A stretch of 31,235 nucleotides of DNA from an uncultured Campylobacter sp. (GCF_937997465.1 NZ_CALKTQ010000305.1:1-31235), one strand, 5' to 3'. Positions 7,375 to 17,000 are shown, numbered from the stretch's first letter. The notes: generated by a model from the sequence alone, not told the origin. Numbers and translations are program-made.

Positions 7375-8391
7375 ATGAAAATACTAATGGCCATGAGCGG
7401 CGGCGTCGACTCCACCATGAGCGCCAAAATGCTGCTAGAAGCGGGTCACGAGGTCGTGGGCTGCTATATGAAGCTACACAAAAAGCCCGGATATCATGAA
7501 AAAAATATCGATAAAGTCGCCCGTGCGTGCGGGTATCTGGGTATCGCTTATCACGTGCTTGATTTGCAAGAGCAGTTTGACAAATACGTCTATACGCCGT
7601 TTGTTAGCTCCTATAAAGAAGGCAAGACGCCAAATCCCTGCGCGCTTTGTAACCACTTTATAAAATTCGGCGAACTACTAAAATTTGCCAAAAGTATCGG
7701 CTGTGAAAAGCTCGCTACGGGCCACTATATCCGCGTGCAAGACGGTCTGATCAGAGTCGCCGCCGATCCTAGCAAGGATCAGAGCTACTTCGTAGCGCAG
7801 GTGCCAAAGGAGATAATCGCCGATATGATTTTCCCGCTCGGAGACAAATTTAAAAAAGATATAAAAGAGCTGGCGAAATCTCTGCCGAACTTTCGCGAAT
7901 ACGGCGAGCAAGCCGAGAGCAGCGAGATCTGCTTCGTCGAGGATACATATATCGAGGTGCTAAACAAACACTATGAGACGGATCTGCCCGGCGACGTGGT
8001 CGATAGTGCGGGCAGGGTGATCGGGCGGCACAGCGGCTACATGCACTACACGATCGGCAAGAGACGCGGATTTGAGGTGTTTGGGGCGCACGAGCCGCAT
8101 TTCGTGCTCGCTATCGACGCGGCAAATAACCGCATCGTCGTGGGACCAAAAGAGGAACTCGAGCGCGGTAAGATCGCGGTAAATAGCCTAAATTTGTTCG
8201 TGGACGAGAGCGAGTTTGACTGCGACGTCAAGGTGCGCTACCGCAGTATCGGGCTAAACGCGCACGTAAAAGTGCTGGGTGGCGGCACCGCCGAGGTCGA
8301 GCTAAAGCAGAGCGCATTTGGCGTGGCTAGCGGGCAACTGGCGGTATTTTACAGAGGCGAGCTGGTTATCGGCAGCGGATTTATCCTGTAA
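7375..8391 (+). CDS. mnmA: tRNA-specific 2-thiouridylase MnmA
   Basis: MnmA (TrmU) makes the 2-thio group of the wobble uridine in Lys, Glu and Gln tRNAs, using ATP and persulfide sulfur. The 338-aa protein has the PP-loop SGGVDS at residues 8-13, the first catalytic cysteine block TPNPCALCNHFIKFG (C92 aligns with the family nucleophile; C89 is an extra Cys where others usually have Asp or Val), and the second in SSEICFVED (C186). GKRRGF and the C-terminal beta-barrel end in a normal length. ATG at 7375 has AGGAAG ~8 nt upstream. In C. jejuni mnmA (Cj0053c) also lies just beyond fliY. A stem-loop after the stop (8402-8430) may end the transcript. Confidence 0.95.
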   Translation: MKILMAMSGGVDSTMSAKMLLEAGHEVVGCYMKLHKKPGYHEKNIDKVARACGYLGIAYHVLDLQEQFDKYVYTPFVSSYKEGKTPNPCALCNHFIKFGELLKFAKSIGCEKLATGHYIRVQDGLIRVAADPSKDQSYFVAQVPKEIIADMIFPLGDKFKKDIKELAKSLPNFREYGEQAESSEICFVEDTYIEVLNKHYETDLPGDVVDSAGRVIGRHSGYMHYTIGKRRGFEVFGAHEPHFVLAIDAANNRIVVGPKEELERGKIAVNSLNLFVDESEFDCDVKVRYRSIGLNAHVKVLGGGTAEVELKQSAFGVASGQLAVFYRGELVIGSGFIL

Positions 8392-8401
8392 ATTTTATCT
8401 T

Positions 8402-8430
8402 AAATTTGATCGCTTCGGGCGGTCGAATTT
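8402..8430 (+). terminator. Stem-loop after mnmA
   Basis: Arms 8402-8413 and 8419-8430 pair over 12 bp, including two G-U pairs, around a TTCGG loop. It begins 11 nt after the mnmA stop. The U-tract is only the ATTT inside the stem, so it may act as a 3' stabilising structure rather than a strong terminator. Confidence 0.45.
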
Positions 8431-8812
8431 GACTCTCTTGCCGAGGCGTTTGCGGTAGCGGCGTTTCGGCGAAATCTACAAATTTAACTTCAAATTTTAC
8501 TGTTTGGCGACATTTTTTATGCGCTTAAATTTATAAATAATCGAGTTTTAGGAGCCCAGTACTCACGATCTAAATTTGCCTTTTTTAAAATCGGAAATCG
8601 CTTTGCGTATGGTTTGGTTTGTGGAAAAAGTGCCCTTATGGCCTCGTGGAGTAAAAATTAGTTTTACTGATTTGTATGCTCGTTAAGAGACTAACCGCAA
8701 AAGATTGTTGCTCAGTTAGTAGTTAGGGTTTAAATTTACTAAAAAGAGTTACATTTAGATATGTTTGCGTAAATTTGGCTATAGAGTTGATAGTCGTTAG
8801 TCGTATAGCGTA

Positions 8813-8835
8813 TGGAGCGGAAAAACTCCGCTCCA
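8813..8835 (-). terminator. Stem-loop directly after the S-layer gene
   Basis: A perfect 8-bp GC-rich stem (TGGAGCGG 8813-8820 / CCGCTCCA 8828-8835) lies 7 nt beyond the S-layer stop on the minus strand. The run of five U is in the loop, not after the stem, so the structure may protect the 3' end of an abundant mRNA as much as terminate it. Confidence 0.6.
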
Positions 8836-8842
8836 CTTAAGA

Positions 8843-11800
8843 TTACGCGTTAGTTATCTGGATATAGTTTATTCCGCCCTCGGTTACCGAGTTGGCATTT
8901 AACAAGTCGAAATTTGAGATACCCGCTAGTTTAACTAAGTTATCGTTAGCATCTAACGCCTTATCGCCGTTAGCGTCTCTTACTAGATACGTATCGTTGC
9001 CATAATATACCGCATAGATAGTATTTGTCGCTGTAGAGCTTAGACTACCTAGCGCATCGTTTATAGCCGTTTTTAGATCGGCTCTGCCGTCTACGTTTAG
9101 GGCTATTTTTTGTAACGTAGCCGTACCAGCACTACCTAAGCTTATCTTGTCGCCTCTGTTTGTGTCGGTTATGGTTACGTATTTACTAGCGTTAGCATCG
9201 GTAGTAGAAGCTCCTAGGTTAAACGTATCGTTACCCGCTCCACCGCTGATTTGGAATTTCTTATTAGCAGTTAATGCCGCAGTCGTGATAGTGTCGTTGC
9301 CTTCGCCTAGATTGACGGTTACGTCTTTGGTTTGGGTTATCGTAAAGGTTACTTTATCGTCGCCCTTGCCGCTATCGACTAGTTTTAGGTTTGCCGAGTT
9401 TACGGTTATGTCGTCTTTGGTTGTGGAACCTTTGATGGTTGTTAGCTTTATATTGTTTGTGGATGTTCTAAATTCATTTATACCGCTAGGATTATTATAT
9501 CCGCTTAGATCTACGATTTTTATATTATTTAGGTATGTAAGATTTACGAGTAGGTTTGAGTTCCCGCCATTTGCAGTGATACTGTCGGGATTTGTTATGG
9601 TTCCTTTTAGTACCATATGTTCGGTAGTAGCAGCACCTGTTAGCTCTCCTTTTACGTTTGTTATATTTGCCGTAAAATACTTACTTGGATTAGTGATTAG
9701 ATTGCCTACCATTCTAGCATTATTGGCAAAGTTAGCACCGTAAGCATTTATTGTCAAATCAGTATCAAATCCTACATATATTGTATTTGTAGGTTGGGTT
9801 ACGTTTGATAGCTCTAGCGTTACCTTTCTACCGGTTATAGAACCAAATTGGACGGTTTGCATATAATTATGCAATCCAGTATCTATTGTCACATTGCCAT
9901 AGTGGTTACCTATGTTGCTTGTTTGCAGTGATTTCAAATCACTTGCACGAATAACAATATCTTGTTTTGATTGATTTGCGCTTCCAACTTCGATAATACC
10001 AAGTTTTGCTGTTGCATCTATTCCATTGCCCTTAATATCGATATTTATATTTCCATCCCGCGCTAAAATACTTCGAGTATCCAAGGTTTCCTGTCCATGA
10101 AATTTTAGGTTTATATCTTTGGTCGATACCATACGATCTCTTATAGTAACTGAACTGTTATCTATGTTAGTGTTCATATTCATAATTACGCTACCCCTAT
10201 CCGCCTGTGCGGTACCGCGCGACCATACGACTGCCATTTCTACCGATTTTTGGTTGGTTGCTGTTATGTTTATATCCCCTCCCGTTGCATGCATATTGCT
10301 ATACTTTATCGCAGAGTCTCTTATGCCCTCGGCTGCTGAGGCGTTGATGGTAATAGTCTTTGCTTGAAAGGCGTAATGAGACGTGCCCGGCCCAAGTCTC
10401 ATTGATCCAACTTGAGCTATAGCCCCTGCTGTAGTCGCGACGGTGCTTATTACGGCATTTCCAGCTACAGTTATCTTTTCCCAATCATATGGAAAATGAT
10501 AAGGAGGCGAGTATACACCGTCATCTTCGGTACTCATTTTTAACTCTTTATATCCGCTTGCATTAACGGTCAAATTTCCTGTTAAATTTAGATGTCCGTT
10601 TAGTTTGACAATACCGTCTAAGATGTCTGCATTTGCACTATGATTTAGTGTTAAATTTTTAGCCAGTATTGAGCCTAATACAGAACTTCCCGACATTGCT
10701 AGCCCATAACCAACGCTCGACCCCTCCTGCGTAAATTTACTAGTCAGACTTACATCCCCCGCTGCGGTTATATTTCCTACGGTTAACGTCTTTTGTCCTA
10801 CGGCACTTAGGGTTACGTTGTTTGCCTTTTTATCGTTATCTCTATCTCCTATCTCCCCGTACGTTACAGTAGCACCCTCTTTATCGGTAGTAGATATTAG
10901 GCTTACGTTTCTAGTAGTCATTATATATTCGCCGTTAGCTACGCTTAAATTCTTTAATCCTTCGGCTTTTAAAGAAATATCTTGAACGCCTTGAAGAGGA
11001 ACCGGAAGATAGGTCTTATCGCCTACTGCTCTAAGAGTTACGCTAGTGTCGTCACCTGTACCTTTTAGATTGATTTTACTGATGCCGCTTAGCTTATTGT
11101 TTATAGTATAATCTCCCTTTGTCTCTACGTTTAGAGTCTTTAGGTTGTAGGCATTCGTATCGTGGCTTCCCGAAGCGTTTATCGCCGTAATACTAGCCGT
11201 TATATCTTTGTCGGTCTTATTTACTACGTTTAGCGTTTCAAGAGCAAATGCGCTGTTTATATCTTGCGTAAAACCAGGATAGGTAGAGGTAGTATTTTCT
11301 AGGGTAAAGTCTAGCTCTTTTACGGTAGTTGAGACTACGCTTGCACTAGTAGTGCCTTGACTTGCAGGTACGTCGCTAGCGTTAGCTACTTTTACGTTTA
11401 GCTTTTCTGTTCCGTTTGCGGTTATGCTGCCGTTACCTTTTTCTATAACGAAATCTCTTATATCGGTACTATTGTTTATAGTTACGTTTGTAGAGTTGGT
11501 AGCTTTTGCGTTTACTTTTGCTATCTTAGAGTTAAGTATATTTACGGTAGCGCTAGTTCCGTTTATGCCAAGCTCGGTTATCTCTTGCGCTCTAGTAAAG
11601 TCTAGTACCGAAGCGTTAGTGTTGATATTTAGTACTTCCACTCCCGTCATTTCTACGTGCTGGTTTCCGTTTATAGCGTCTATGAAGTTTACCGTATCCT
11701 TGCCGGCTCCTCCGTCGATAGGTATGATTCTTCCGCTGGCTCCGGTTACGTTAAATACGTCGTCTTGTCCGCTGCCTTTTATGCTTTGAACGTATCCGTT

Positions 11801-13060
11801 GGCTTTTACGTTTGCGATTAGTTTGTTGCCTTTATATTCTGTAGCGTCAAAGCTATATAGCCCGCTCGTAGTATCTACCGTTAGATCAGCCGTTCCTTTT
11901 ATATGCATGGTCTTTATGCTTGCGGTTTGATCTGGTTGTCTAATCGTATTTGATGTAAAATTAGTTAGCTTGCTAGCTCCTCCTACGGCGTTAATGGTTA
12001 GAGCCTCTATATGGTCTCCGTTAACGGTAGTTATGTTTATTCTAGCGTCTTTATCCATATTTACGTTGTTGACGACGATCTCTTGGTCGTCGTTGCTTCC
12101 GGCTAGTACGTCGGTATTATAGATTAGATTTAATCTTCCCGTATCGCCGTTTCCGCTTAGTTTTAGATCGTTGACTAAAAGTTTTACTTTGTTCTCCGGG
12201 TTAATAACGTCTACCTTATTCTCGCCGTTTAAGGTGATGGTTTCTAGGTTGTGGATATATTTAGTATCAAATCTTAAATCACCGTTAGTCTTGTTGGTCA
12301 AATTTAGATTCTCTATATTCTTAACCTCTCCGGTTCCGTTAGTCATTCCGTAGAAGTTAGTGTATAGATCTAAATTTAAAGTATCGTTTCCGCCCTTGCC
12401 GTCTAGCTTATCGGTAGCTTTAAACGTAGTTTGTCCTACAGTAGCAGATACTGCTCCGTTAAATACGTCTGATTTGCCTGTTCCGCTTACGTCGTTAGCG
12501 TCTGCTGAAAGGTTGTGGATAGTAGGAGCTATAAGAGCGTCTATTCTTGCTTTTTGCTCGTCTAGGTTGGTATTATTCGTAGTCGCTATTATATCTTGGA
12601 ATAAAGAGTAGTCGTAAGCTCCGGTTTGATCGGCTGGAATATCTGCTATCTTCTCGGCCATATACTGAGAGATGGCCGTTTTATTTTCAAATACCTTAGC
12701 GGCTACAGGGTCGGCTGCTTTTGCTATAGCAGAAGTAGCTACTTCAAATAACTTAGCTACAGTATCTCCTCTTGAGTTACCTAGTTGAATGTGTTTTACC
12801 CAGGCGTTAATACCGTCCGGATCTTGAGAATAGTCTTTGCCTAAGATATTTTTATAGAGCATCTCTACGAAATCTCTATCGTGATCTATGCTGCCGTTAA
12901 AATAGGCTAGGGCCGCCGGAGAAGATAGCATGTCATTAGCCATCTTAGCTATCGTACTGTTTGCTCCCGCGTTTACCCATGCGTTAAAGCCTGCGCCTTC
13001 GGGCGCGCGGTTAAATAACGCTACGTAAAGCTGTGCTACTTGCGCTTGTGTTACTGCCAT
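8843..13060 (-). CDS. RTX-like surface-layer (S-layer) protein
   Basis: A 1405-aa secreted protein that should form the crystalline surface coat, like C. rectus Crs and C. fetus SapA. The start is ATG at 13060, with AAGGAG (complement of 13067-13072) six bases upstream; a TTG one codon earlier is too close. Residues 1-~180 hold two DUF4214-like units (LYVALFNRAPEGAGFNAWV; LYKNILGKDYSQDPDGINAW), the conserved anchoring/export region in this class. The rest is Thr/Asn/Asp-rich beta structure with no cysteine and no signal peptide. Calcium-binding RTX-type repeats occur at ~217 (GKGGNDTLN), ~447 (GGAGKDTVNF), ~1230-1275 (GKGDDKVTF, GEGNDTITT, GGAGNDTFNLG), and an EF-hand-like DANGDKALDAND lies near 1365. 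These features point to type I secretion with a C-terminal signal; no transporter genes are in the window. Residues ~775-1080 differ in composition. Confidence 0.88.
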   Translation of the reverse strand: MAVTQAQVAQLYVALFNRAPEGAGFNAWVNAGANSTIAKMANDMLSSPAALAYFNGSIDHDRDFVEMLYKNILGKDYSQDPDGINAWVKHIQLGNSRGDTVAKLFEVATSAIAKAADPVAAKVFENKTAISQYMAEKIADIPADQTGAYDYSLFQDIIATTNNTNLDEQKARIDALIAPTIHNLSADANDVSGTGKSDVFNGAVSATVGQTTFKATDKLDGKGGNDTLNLDLYTNFYGMTNGTGEVKNIENLNLTNKTNGDLRFDTKYIHNLETITLNGENKVDVINPENKVKLLVNDLKLSGNGDTGRLNLIYNTDVLAGSNDDQEIVVNNVNMDKDARINITTVNGDHIEALTINAVGGASKLTNFTSNTIRQPDQTASIKTMHIKGTADLTVDTTSGLYSFDATEYKGNKLIANVKANGYVQSIKGSGQDDVFNVTGASGRIIPIDGGAGKDTVNFIDAINGNQHVEMTGVEVLNINTNASVLDFTRAQEITELGINGTSATVNILNSKIAKVNAKATNSTNVTINNSTDIRDFVIEKGNGSITANGTEKLNVKVANASDVPASQGTTSASVVSTTVKELDFTLENTTSTYPGFTQDINSAFALETLNVVNKTDKDITASITAINASGSHDTNAYNLKTLNVETKGDYTINNKLSGISKINLKGTGDDTSVTLRAVGDKTYLPVPLQGVQDISLKAEGLKNLSVANGEYIMTTRNVSLISTTDKEGATVTYGEIGDRDNDKKANNVTLSAVGQKTLTVGNITAAGDVSLTSKFTQEGSSVGYGLAMSGSSVLGSILAKNLTLNHSANADILDGIVKLNGHLNLTGNLTVNASGYKELKMSTEDDGVYSPPYHFPYDWEKITVAGNAVISTVATTAGAIAQVGSMRLGPGTSHYAFQAKTITINASAAEGIRDSAIKYSNMHATGGDINITATNQKSVEMAVVWSRGTAQADRGSVIMNMNTNIDNSSVTIRDRMVSTKDINLKFHGQETLDTRSILARDGNINIDIKGNGIDATAKLGIIEVGSANQSKQDIVIRASDLKSLQTSNIGNHYGNVTIDTGLHNYMQTVQFGSITGRKVTLELSNVTQPTNTIYVGFDTDLTINAYGANFANNARMVGNLITNPSKYFTANITNVKGELTGAATTEHMVLKGTITNPDSITANGGNSNLLVNLTYLNNIKIVDLSGYNNPSGINEFRTSTNNIKLTTIKGSTTKDDITVNSANLKLVDSGKGDDKVTFTITQTKDVTVNLGEGNDTITTAALTANKKFQISGGAGNDTFNLGASTTDANASKYVTITDTNRGDKISLGSAGTATLQKIALNVDGRADLKTAINDALGSLSSTATNTIYAVYYGNDTYLVRDANGDKALDANDNLVKLAGISNFDLLNANSVTEGGINYIQITNA
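9900..10990 (-). repeat. Degenerate repeats within the S-layer protein
   Basis: A loose unit recurs about every 45-60 residues between ~690 and ~1050: an aliphatic strand, a short turn ending in Lys/Gln, then Leu/Val. Examples are DISLKAEGLKNLSV, NVTLSAVGQKTLTV, DINITATNQKSVEM, DINLKFHGQETLDT and DIVIRASDLKSLQT. The pattern suggests stacked beta-solenoid turns. It is seen by eye only, and boundaries are approximate. Confidence 0.4.
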
Positions 13061-13083
13061 CAAGGACTCCTTGTTTAGTTACG

Positions 13084-13089
13084 GTTATA
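13084..13089 (-). promoter_or_regulatory. Alternative -10 box close to the S-layer start
   Basis: TATAAC on the minus strand, which would start transcription ~17 nt before the ATG and just ahead of the ribosome site. It lies downstream of the terminator-like hairpin at 13121-13149 and would make the S-layer gene independent of it. Weak match without a T-rich upstream element. Confidence 0.3.
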
Positions 13090-13120
13090 GGTTTAACGTT
13101 TTAAATGCGATTTACGAGTT

Positions 13121-13149
13121 TAAAAAATTAAGCCAAGCTAGGCTTAATT
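13121..13149 (-). terminator. Terminator-shaped hairpin inside the S-layer leader
   Basis: On the minus strand AATTAAGCC and GGCTTAATT form a perfect 9-bp stem with a 6-nt loop (arms 13141-13149 and 13126-13134), followed at once by six U (complement of 13122-13127). On the plus strand no T-run follows, so it points one way only. It sits ~60 nt upstream of the S-layer ATG, between the TATAAT at 13352 and the gene. It could end the DUF488 transcript, end a small RNA, or act as an attenuator. Confidence 0.6.
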
Positions 13150-13345
13150 CGCGGGTAGATTGCGACGCCTAATCGGGTCTAGTTTTAGGATAAAATTTAC
13201 TGCACCGAAATTATGATTGCTCAAATCTAAACGCAGCAAAAGATACACTTATCTTTAGGCTTTAGCGATTAAATCGCAAATCTTAATTTTAATGATATTT
13301 ATAAATTTAACTAGATGCTATAAACTTAAAATCGATTTAAAAAGT
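13121..13345 (-). ncRNA. Candidate ~225-nt leader RNA or small RNA
   Basis: The span from the predicted start below the TATAAT at 13352-13357 to the U-tract at 13122 contains no coding frame. It holds compact hairpins: AAAGATA/TATCTTT (arms 13239-13245 and 13250-13256) and GCGAT/ATCGC (13265-13269 and 13273-13277), ending with the 13126-13149 stem and U-run. The arrangement promoter-structure-terminator is that of a small RNA or a regulated leader. No known RNA family is recognised. Confidence 0.3.
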
Positions 13346-13351
13346 TGGGGG

Positions 13352-13357
13352 ATTATA
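13352..13357 (-). promoter_or_regulatory. TATAAT promoter upstream of the S-layer leader
   Basis: Perfect TATAAT on the minus strand preceded by the T-rich CATTTTTTCGC, the strongest sigma-70-type box in this stretch. It faces the S-layer gene and gives a leader of ~285 nt if transcription runs through the hairpin at 13121-13149. The 333-nt gap 13061-13393 holds this box, the hairpins and the alternative -10, and no gene. Confidence 0.55.
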
Positions 13358-13393
13358 GCGAAAAAATATGAAAAATAAAAGGTAAATTAAATT

Positions 13394-13756
13394 TTACTCC
13401 CTGAGTAGTTCTAAAAGTACCGCAACGTGGCTTAAATTTATATCTTTAGTCGCGGTTAATAGAGCGATTTTGCCGTGCTTTTTTTCTAGAATTTTTAGCT
13501 CGTTCAGCCCTGCCGTTGCCTCTTTATCGGCTAGTTCGGTCTTAAATTTAACTTTAAATTCCTCAAATCTAGCCTCTTTGTCCTCATGAAACCAAGACCT
13601 AAGCTCGTTTGACGGAGTAACCGACTTTAGCCATAAAAACGAGCAAAATATCTCCTTTTTCACTCCGCGAGGATAGAGTCTATCGACGAATACGCCGTAA
13701 AAATCGCTATTTTCATCGCCTTTTATAAAATCGTAAATTCTGAAAGCCTGAAACAT
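13394..13756 (-). CDS. DUF488 (YeaO-like) family protein
   Basis: A small cytoplasmic protein of the DUF488/COG3189 family, function unknown. The ATG at 13756 gives 120 aa and has GGGGAG five bases upstream; a TTG 21 nt earlier would add seven residues not seen in the family. Conserved features are VDRLYPRG (family VDRLWPRG) at ~24-31, WLKSVTPSNELRSWF with the usual Trp, Pro-Ser and Arg-Trp-Phe, and a late LLTATKDINLSHVAVLLELL block (family LLYaaKDxxxNhAxvL). It ends 37 nt before the TATAAT of the S-layer leader, with no separate terminator in between. Confidence 0.85.
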   Translation of the reverse strand: MFQAFRIYDFIKGDENSDFYGVFVDRLYPRGVKKEIFCSFLWLKSVTPSNELRSWFHEDKEARFEEFKVKFKTELADKEATAGLNELKILEKKHGKIALLTATKDINLSHVAVLLELLRE

Positions 13757-14022
13757 TTTTACTCCCCGGTTTGACAAATTTGATTCCGAATTTTACAGTA
13801 AAATCGCTATTTTATCGACTAGATTTTAAATTATCTATGCAGTTTACGGGTGCCAAGTTTTATCAAAAAGAAATCATACGCCGCATTTGATTTTTTTATT
13901 TGTATCAAATTTCGGTTTTAATTTTCTAAGAAACGGCGTTAATTTTTCGTATGAATTTACCAAAATAACCGCTCTTTAATCAAAATCCTTGTAAAATTCA
14001 CCAAAAAGATCAAGGCAAATTT

Positions 14023-17000
14023 ATGCAAAAAAGTAAAAAAATCGCTCTTATTATCCTAGGCTCGCTCGCGGGCTTGTTGCTTATCTACACGCTTGCGGGC
14101 TTTTTAGGCGTTCCTTACGCGCTCAAAAATACGCTGCCCGCAAAGCTAAAAGATATAAACGCTAGCCTTAGCGTGGCGGAGGCTAAATTTAATCCGTTTA
14201 CCTTCGAGCTAAACGTCACGCGCCCTGAGTTAAACACGACCGCGCCGCTTTTTAGCGCGGAGCAAATCGACGTCAAGCTTAAGCCTTTTTCGCTATTTAA
14301 CAAGCTTGCGGAGGTTGATATATTGCGCCTTGAGAGCCCTAGCGTAAATATCGCTAGAGATAAAAACGGCACGCTAAATTTAGCTACGTTTTTAGGCGAG
14401 TCAAACGCGACTAGCGCCGAAAATAACGAAACTAGCAGCATAAATTTTGCCCTAAACAGCACAAAGATAATCGGCGGCTCGTTTGCCTACTCGGACGAGA
14501 GTTTAAAACAGCCGTTTAACGCCAAATTTGAGGGTATAAACTACGAAATCTCAGGCATAAATACCGAGCAAAATAGCGCGGGCAAGCACGTTTTCGACGC
14601 AAACTCCACGCTGGCGCAAAAGCTAGACTGGCAAGGTGGCATCGACCTCGCGCCGCTTCGCGTTTACGGCGAGCTTAACCTAAAGGACTTTAACGTCCGC
14701 CCCGTCGCTCTTAGCTTCATTGACACGCAAGATCTGCGCATAAACAGCGCGCTCATAAACGCAAAAACTAGTTACGAACTAAGCGAGGACGGCGGCGTTA
14801 TCAAGGCCGCTTTAAAAAACGCCGCTTTAAATTTAAAGTCGTTTGAGGCGCAGCTAGACGGGCAAAATTTGAGCCTAGAGGAGCTTGATCTGCCCACCAT
14901 CGAGATAAACGCCGACGTTAGTGAAAAAAGGAGCTTTGCGGCCGATATCGGCGAGATAAAATTTAAAAACACGAGCTTTAAAGGCGAGGCGCAGGCAAAT
15001 TTAAACAGGCTAAATTTGAGCGGAGTCGCCCTTAAGGCCGATATGAATGAAAAAGGCGATATAAACGCCTCTGCAGCGCTCAAAGCCCTGGGCGTTAGCG
15101 GGATAAATTTGACTGAAAAAAGCGTCGGCGAGATAAAGCTGAAAGACGCAAATGCAAGCGAGCTGGATGCTAAAATAAAAGGGCAAAATATCGCTGCTAG
15201 CCTAAAAAATTTGACGCTTAGCGCTACCTCCGCCCCAGTCGGTAAAAACGGCGCGGCAAGCCTAGAAAAGCTCATCATAAACGCATCTAAATTTACGCTG
15301 GAAAATAACGCCAGCGCCGCCTCTATCGGCGAAGTAAAAGCGCAAAAAATCGCGCTAAAAACAAAAAACAAAGAGCTTGCTACCATCGCTGAAATCGGCG
15401 TGAAGGACGCGGATTTTGATCTAGCCAAAACCGCGCTTCGCATCGAAAGCGTAAGTATAAATAAGCCTAAATTTGCAACCGATATAAAAGAAAACGGCGA
15501 GCTTAGCGCCATTAGCGAGCTTGGCTTAAACGGCGAAAAAGCCTCCGCCAAAAAATCAAGCGCGAAAAAACCTGCCAAATCTCAAAAAACGGCTAAAAAA
15601 AGCAATGCCGGCAAAAATAAAAAAGCCGAGCAAAAAAGCGCTCAGAGCGCAAAGAGCGGATTTCAATTTAGCGTCAAAAACGTCTCCGTTACGGGTGCCG
15701 ACATAGGTATAACCCATGTCTTTGAGGGGCAAAAGATAGCGCACAAATTTGACGGGCTAAATGTAAATTTGCAAAATATCAGCGAAAATTTAGCTGCGCC
15801 CGTGACCGCTAAAATCGACATGAAAAGCTCGCAAAAGCTAAATTTGGCTCTTAAGGGTAAAATTACGCCAGAGCCTCTAAATATCGAAGCCGATATAAAA
15901 CTAAGCGATGCAAACTTACCTCGCTACTTCGTTTACGCTAAAAACTATCTGGACGCGAGCTTAAAAAGCGGCGAGCTAAATGCCGAGCTAAACGTAAAGT
16001 ACGCCGCGGATGCCTCCGTAAGCGGTAAAGCAAATATCGCAAACATCGAGCTTGCGGACGGCTCTGGCGATAAGGTTTTTGCCTTTAAAAACCTCAAACT
16101 ATCTAAAATTTCGTTTGCAAAAAATTTCTTAAATTTAGAGCGCGTGACTCTTAGCGCGCCGTTTTTAAAGACGCATCTAAATAAAGAGCGCGAATTTAAC
16201 CTAAGTCGCCTCGTGAAAAAGAGCGAGAGCGAAAACGCTCAAAAAGCGGACGCAAAACAAACCGCTTCTAAAAACGAAAAGCCCGTAGAGGCCGCAAAAC
16301 AGCAGAAAAAAGAGGGCGAGTTTGATTTTGCTATCAAGAACATCCTCGTAGAAAACGGCGACGTAGACTTCTCCGACGCGTCGCTATTTATGCCGTTTGC
16401 GACCAAGATCACCAAGCTAGAGGGCGTGCTGATGGATATCGACAGCACTCGCCCGACGATGGGTACGTTTGAGGGCGTAGTCGGCAAGAGCGGCTTTAGC
16501 AAGATCGGGCTCAAGCTACTGCCGTATGATCCTAAAAAAAGTACGGAAGTCAAATTTAGCTTTAAAGATATCGACCTAGTCGATGTGACGCCTTATAGCG
16601 GACAGTTTTTGGGCTACAAGATAGAAAAAGGCAAGTTAAATTTGACTCTAAACTACGATGTTAAGGACTCTAAGCTAAACGGTAGCAATGTCGTAAATCT
16701 AGACACGCTAACGCTTGGCGAAAAGGTCGAGTCTAAAGACGCGGTAGATTTACCTCTATCGCTTGCTATCTCGATCTTGAGCGATCAAAACAATCAGATA
16801 AACATCGATCTGCCGGTGACGGGCGACCTAAACGACCCAGACTTTAAATACGGCGGTATCGTCTGGGAAGCGGTTAAGAAGCTATTTGCCGACATCACGC
16901 TGGCTCCGTTTAGATTTTTGGGTAATATGCTAGGGTTAAGCAGCAATGATCTAAATACTATCGACTTTATGCCAGCAAATGCCGAGCTAATCGTATCCGA

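Larger units (their letters stand above)
8392..8842. other. Convergent gap between mnmA and the S-layer gene
   Basis: 451 nt holding a stem-loop at each end (8402-8430 for mnmA, 8813-8835 for the S-layer gene). The middle contains a GTAAAA/TTTTAC hairpin near 8650 and an ACTAAC/GTTAGT inverted pair near 8690-8720. A plus-strand frame ending near 8680 translates plausibly for ~44 codons but has no start or ribosome site. No gene supported. Confidence 0.5.

Noticed and set aside
8547..8683. 44-codon plus-strand frame between mnmA and the S-layer gene
   Set aside because: Reasonable composition, but no start codon with a ribosome site and no family recognised; length is within chance.
13061..13063. 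TTG start for the S-layer gene
   Set aside because: Only three bases from AAGGAG; the ATG at 13060 has proper spacing and gives the expected MAVTQAQV N-terminus.
14772..15578. 268-codon minus-strand frame inside the DUF748 gene
   Set aside because: Mirror frame of an Ala/Lys/Ser-rich gene; Phe/Ser-rich translation without motifs.
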